Below, one piece after another: positions 61,585-64,000 of a DNA stretch of 64,000 nt. Both the position numbers and the translations under genes were made by a program. Origin of the DNA: Actinacidiphila paucisporea. GTDB taxonomy: Bacteria; Actinomycetota; Actinomycetes; Streptomycetales; Streptomycetaceae. Positions within the stretch are counted from its first letter, which is position 1; every line of letters begins with the position of its first letter. The stretch covers positions 168,873-232,872 of the forward strand of contig NZ_FRBI01000012.1 in assembly GCF_900142575.1 (NCBI RefSeq), in the 5' to 3' direction. The notes under the pieces were generated by a model, which had not been told where the DNA came from, ran no database searches, and worked only from the letters and a program-made list of their open reading frames with translations.

Positions 61585-62694
61585 TCAGCCCATCCTGCGG
61601 TGACCGCCGCCTCCGCCGCGCTTGCGCTCGTACATCTCGCGGCCCGCCGCCGACCGCTGCTTCCACTCGCGCCGCAGTTCCGCGCGCAGCCGCTGGTCGG
61701 TGCGTGAGGCGATCCAGGCGTTCTCGCGCAGCAGCTTGCGGTAGCTGTCGAGCCGCCGGTGCGGCAGGATGCCGTCGTCGAGCGCGGCCAGTACCGCGCA
61801 GCCCGGTTCCGCCTGGTGCGAGCAGTCCTGGAAGCGGCAGTCCGCGGCCAGTTGCTCGATCTCCGCGAAGACCTGGCCGACCCCGGACTCGGCGTCCCAC
61901 AGCCCGACACCGCGCAGCCCCGGGGTGTCGATGAGCACCCCGCCGCCGGGAAGTGCCAGCAGGTCGCGGGTGGTCGTGGTGTGCCGGCCCTTGCCGTCGG
62001 CGTCCCTGGTGGCCTGCACCACCTGGACCTCGCGCCCCAACAGGGCGTTGGTCAGGGTGGACTTGCCGGCTCCCGACTGCCCGAGCAGCACCGAGCTGCC
62101 GCCGGACAGCACGGCGGCCAGGGTGTCGAGTCCGGCGCCGGTGGCCGCGCTGACGGCCAGGACCCGCACTCCGGGCGCCGCCGCCTCGGCGTCGGCCAGC
62201 AGATACGTGGTGTCGTCCAGGGTGTCCGCCTTGGTGAGCACCACCACCGGTACGGCGCCGCTCTCCCAGGCCAGCGACAGGAAGCGTTCGAGCCGCCCGA
62301 GGTCGAGTTCGGCCGCGAGCGACACGCAGATCACCACATGGTCGAGGTTGGCGGCCAGTACCTGGCCCTCGGAGCGCTTGGAGGAGGTGGAGCGGACATA
62401 GGCGGTGCGCCGCGGCAGCAGCGTACGGACGAAGCGCGGGTCGCCGTCCGGATCGACGGCGGCCCAGTCGCCGGTGCACACCACCCGCATCGGGTCGTTC
62501 GGCGTCACCAGCGAACTGTCCGCCCTGACGGGGCCGTCGGCGGTGAAGAGGTCGCACATGGCGCGGTCCACCCGCACCACCCGCCCCGCCACCAGGCCCT
62601 GTTCGGCGTACGGCGCGAACTCCGCCTCCCACACGTCGTCCCAGCCGTAGGGCACGAGGGCATGCGAGGAGGCGTCACGAAAAGAGAAAGACAA
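61585..62694 (-). CDS. rsgA: Ribosome small-subunit-dependent GTPase A
   Basis: A 369-residue circularly permuted GTPase that aids late 30S maturation. The N-terminal OB-like domain (residues about 1-95) is followed by the G motifs in permuted order: VVVLTKAD (G4), LLGQSGAGKSTLTNALLG (G1), the GRHTTTTRDL switch and LIDTPGLRG (G3). The C-terminal zinc site is CRFQDCSHQAEPGC. The start is TTG, preceded by GAAGGG, giving LSFSFRDASSHALV at the N-terminus; no ATG fits better. A short ORF with its own ribosome site lies 68 bases upstream. Confidence 0.9.
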   Translation of the reverse strand: MSFSFRDASSHALVPYGWDDVWEAEFAPYAEQGLVAGRVVRVDRAMCDLFTADGPVRADSSLVTPNDPMRVVCTGDWAAVDPDGDPRFVRTLLPRRTAYVRSTSSKRSEGQVLAANLDHVVICVSLAAELDLGRLERFLSLAWESGAVPVVVLTKADTLDDTTYLLADAEAAAPGVRVLAVSAATGAGLDTLAAVLSGGSSVLLGQSGAGKSTLTNALLGREVQVVQATRDADGKGRHTTTTRDLLALPGGGVLIDTPGLRGVGLWDAESGVGQVFAEIEQLAADCRFQDCSHQAEPGCAVLAALDDGILPHRRLDSYRKLLRENAWIASRTDQRLRAELRREWKQRSAAGREMYERKRGGGGGHRRMG

Positions 62695-62762
62695 GGGGGA
62701 ACCCTTCGGGGAACGGGTGGCCCCGGCACCGCGCGCCCGGCGCGCGGCAAGGAGGAAAGAGG

Positions 62763-62834
62763 TCAGCCGGAGACCACGGGAGTGCTTGGCACGATCTGCT
62801 GAATACGGGCAGCGCCCAGTACGAAGACAGCCAT
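62763..62834 (-). CDS. Candidate 23-codon upstream ORF before rsgA
   Basis: ATG at 62834, preceded by GGGGAGGTGTGG, opens a 23-residue frame starting MAVFVLGAARIQQIVPSTPV and ending VSG before TGA. It is the only strong ribosome site between the rsgA promoter region and its TTG start. It may be a leader peptide that tunes rsgA, or a small protein. Coding status is inferred only from the ribosome site and position. Confidence 0.4.
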   Translation of the reverse strand: MAVFVLGAARIQQIVPSTPVVSG

Positions 62835-63030
62835 CGGTCCACACCTCCCCGGTCACGTCGACGGCCGACGCGGCAGCCTGCCGGCTCCCGCAGCGAACAC
62901 CTCGGACGGTAGCCCCTCCGCTCGATGCGCGCCACCTGTTTTTCCCGCCGCACCGGCACCGGGGCGAGAGCCAGGAGCCGGGTGCCGCCGCTGAAGCCCG
63001 CCACGCGACCGGATCCCCCGGCGCGCACCG

Positions 63031-63564
63031 TCACGGGGCGTCGGGGAACCGGGAGGCGAGGTAGGCGCGGCGGGCGTCGACGGCTTCCTGGAGGTCGGTC
63101 AGCGGGTCGAAGGACAGGTCGCCGATCGGGCCGCGGCCGGAGGCCAGCAGATGGTGGGCGCCGAGGTCCGCACGCAGGAACCACCTCCCGGAGGGGTGCC
63201 GCCGCAAGGTGCCCGGCTGCGGGGTGCCCGCGATGTCGGCCGTGACCTGTTCGGTCGCCGCCGAGCGGGGGGCGTCGGGTTCTTCGGGTTCTGCGAGTTC
63301 GTCGGGGGAGAAGTCCTGGCCGGGCAGGTCCCGCCAGGTGGTGACCCTGATGTGCGGCTGGTCGGTGTCCCAGGTGCCGTAGGCGAGGGTCAGCGACTGC
63401 AGGTTCCCGTCGACGGTGTGGTGCTCGGCCAGCGTGCAGGGGGTGAGCCACGGCGTCCGCAGGCGGTAGACGGGGTCCGGGCTCTCGCGGAAGGACCGCT
63501 CCAGGGTCTCGTACATCGCCTTGCGAAGGGCGCTTGTCCGATCGTCGGAATCACTGCGGTTCAT
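63031..63564 (-). CDS. Hypothetical protein, 177 residues
   Basis: The protein begins MNRSDSDDRTSALRKAMYET. It has a middle part YRLRTPWLTPCTLAEHHTVD, TLAYGTWDTDQPHIRVTTWR, and a C-terminal GDLSFDPLTDLQEAVDARRA. No catalytic motif, membrane helix or signal peptide is seen. Composition is ordinary for the region. I do not recognise the family. It is separated from the divergent secreted-protein gene by about 230 bases. Confidence 0.65.
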   Translation of the reverse strand: MNRSDSDDRTSALRKAMYETLERSFRESPDPVYRLRTPWLTPCTLAEHHTVDGNLQSLTLAYGTWDTDQPHIRVTTWRDLPGQDFSPDELAEPEEPDAPRSAATEQVTADIAGTPQPGTLRRHPSGRWFLRADLGAHHLLASGRGPIGDLSFDPLTDLQEAVDARRAYLASRFPDAP

Positions 63565-63739
63565 GCCTCCAGACTGGCAGCCGGCCGCGGTCCGCCGGGT
63601 GCGAACGCACCGTTCCGCATCCCGGGCCTGCGGCGGGGGGCGCGGGCCGGCGAGCTTCCCGAGGTGTGCGGCCGGGGCGCCTGCGGCCGTCCTGTGCAGA
63701 AGCATTGACAGTGATCAGGCCTTGCATGAGACTCCCCCC

Positions 63740-63753
63740 GGAGAGCGCTCTCC
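63740..63753. promoter_or_regulatory. LacI-type operator GGAGAGCGCTCTCC
   Basis: A perfect 14-base palindrome containing the same GAGAGCGCTCTC as 60096-60107. It lies 40 bases before the start of the secreted protein, a position suited to repression by the nearby LacI protein. Confidence 0.7.
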
Positions 63754-63793
63754 CGGCTTCGTCACGAGGCACACACCCCCCATGGAGATGCAT

Positions 63794-64000
63794 ATGAGCC
63801 TCCTGTCCCTCTTCCTGCGCGGCGTTCGACGCAGAAGACCCTTACTGGCCGCTCTGGTGGCGGCCGTCGTCGTGGCGGCCGGGGCGATCACCGCCACCTC
63901 GGGGACCGCCCACGCCGCGCCTTCGCTGCTGTCGCAGGGGAAGACCGCGACGGCCTCCTCCACCGAGAACGCCGGGACCCCCGCCTCGGCAGCCGTCGAC
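63794..64000 (+). CDS. Secreted protein, N-terminus only (cut by window edge)
   Basis: Three in-frame ATGs occur at 63782, 63788 and 63794; GGAG lies six bases before the third. The 69 visible codons encode a basic N-region (LRGVRRRRPLL), a long hydrophobic core (ALVAAVVVAAGAITA) and a signal cleavage region (GTAHAAPS). The mature start SLLSQGKTATASSTENAGTP resembles F5/8-type C or related carbohydrate-binding modules at the front of secreted glycoside hydrolases. The LacI-type operator upstream supports a sugar-related role. The catalytic domain is not visible. Confidence 0.7.
   Translation, partial: MSLLSLFLRGVRRRRPLLAALVAAVVVAAGAITATSGTAHAAPSLLSQGKTATASSTENAGTPASAAVD

Overview
This window is high-GC actinomycete chromosome. 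The GTG and TTG starts, lipoproteins and secreted hydrolases, a SARP regulator, DUF2637 and RsbW-like proteins, DasA-like sugar uptake and dispersed 'cgcagttccccgcgcccct' intergenic modules all point to Streptomyces or a close relative in Streptomycetaceae. I see no tRNA, rRNA, CRISPR array, insertion sequence or phage module. The window cuts one gene at each end.

Region 1 (1-12,720, minus strand) is a RiPP biosynthetic cluster. Read 5' to 3' it encodes a SARP regulator, an E1-like/cyclodehydratase scaffold, a YcaO cyclodehydratase, a SagB-type azoline dehydrogenase, a split LanB pair (tRNA-Glu glutamylation protein, then elimination protein), and a PqqD-like/M50 metalloprotease that runs in frame, with no stop codon, into an ABC ATPase cut by the window edge. 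Most junctions overlap by 1-4 bases. The enzyme set predicts a peptide with azoles and dehydroamino acids (goadsporin-like LAP, or a thiopeptide if a cyclase lies outside). No precursor peptide gene is visible and it probably lies beyond the left edge.

Region 2 (12,900-18,084) is the glyoxylate salvage pathway: hyi and glxR, then gcl with its own promoter. Both promoters carry two TTCC-N7-(A/G)GAA boxes exactly 21 bp apart, so one regulator probably controls both. A zinc-ribbon protein of unknown role sits between them. Region 3 (18,068-24,958) has two translationally coupled acyl-CoA synthetases divergent from a GAF-LuxR regulator, a LysE exporter, and an MFS pump behind two palindromic operators.

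Region 4 (24,959-35,144) handles polysaccharides. A GntR/HutC regulator is divergent from a DasABC-like ABC transporter and a GH20 hexosaminidase, followed by a secreted CBM-GH16 enzyme and an unusual membrane-spanning fusion: ECF sigma factor, HxxxCxxC zinc motif, transmembrane helix, extracellular GH128-type glucanase. Region 5 (35,185-44,949) has an AlkZ-like winged-helix protein and a purine catabolism operon (FAD, 2Fe-2S and Mo subunits of xanthine dehydrogenase, NCS2 permease, XdhC) divergent from a PucR-type activator.

Region 6 (45,143-64,000) is mixed: a TPR protein, a GntR/FCD regulator divergent from an iron-box-controlled FhuF-like reductase, a DUF2637 membrane protein, an RsbW-like ATPase, a GH95-like hydrolase with three beta-trefoil repeats, PoxB, a giant repeat-containing PP2C-like protein lacking metal ligands, a DUF456 protein, a GH25 lysozyme, a PPOX protein, and a LacI regulator whose operator palindrome recurs 3.6 kb away before a truncated secreted protein. 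RsgA is preceded by a 23-codon ORF. Several intergenic gaps hold nested inverted-repeat mosaics, and several genes end in perfect GC-rich hairpins.
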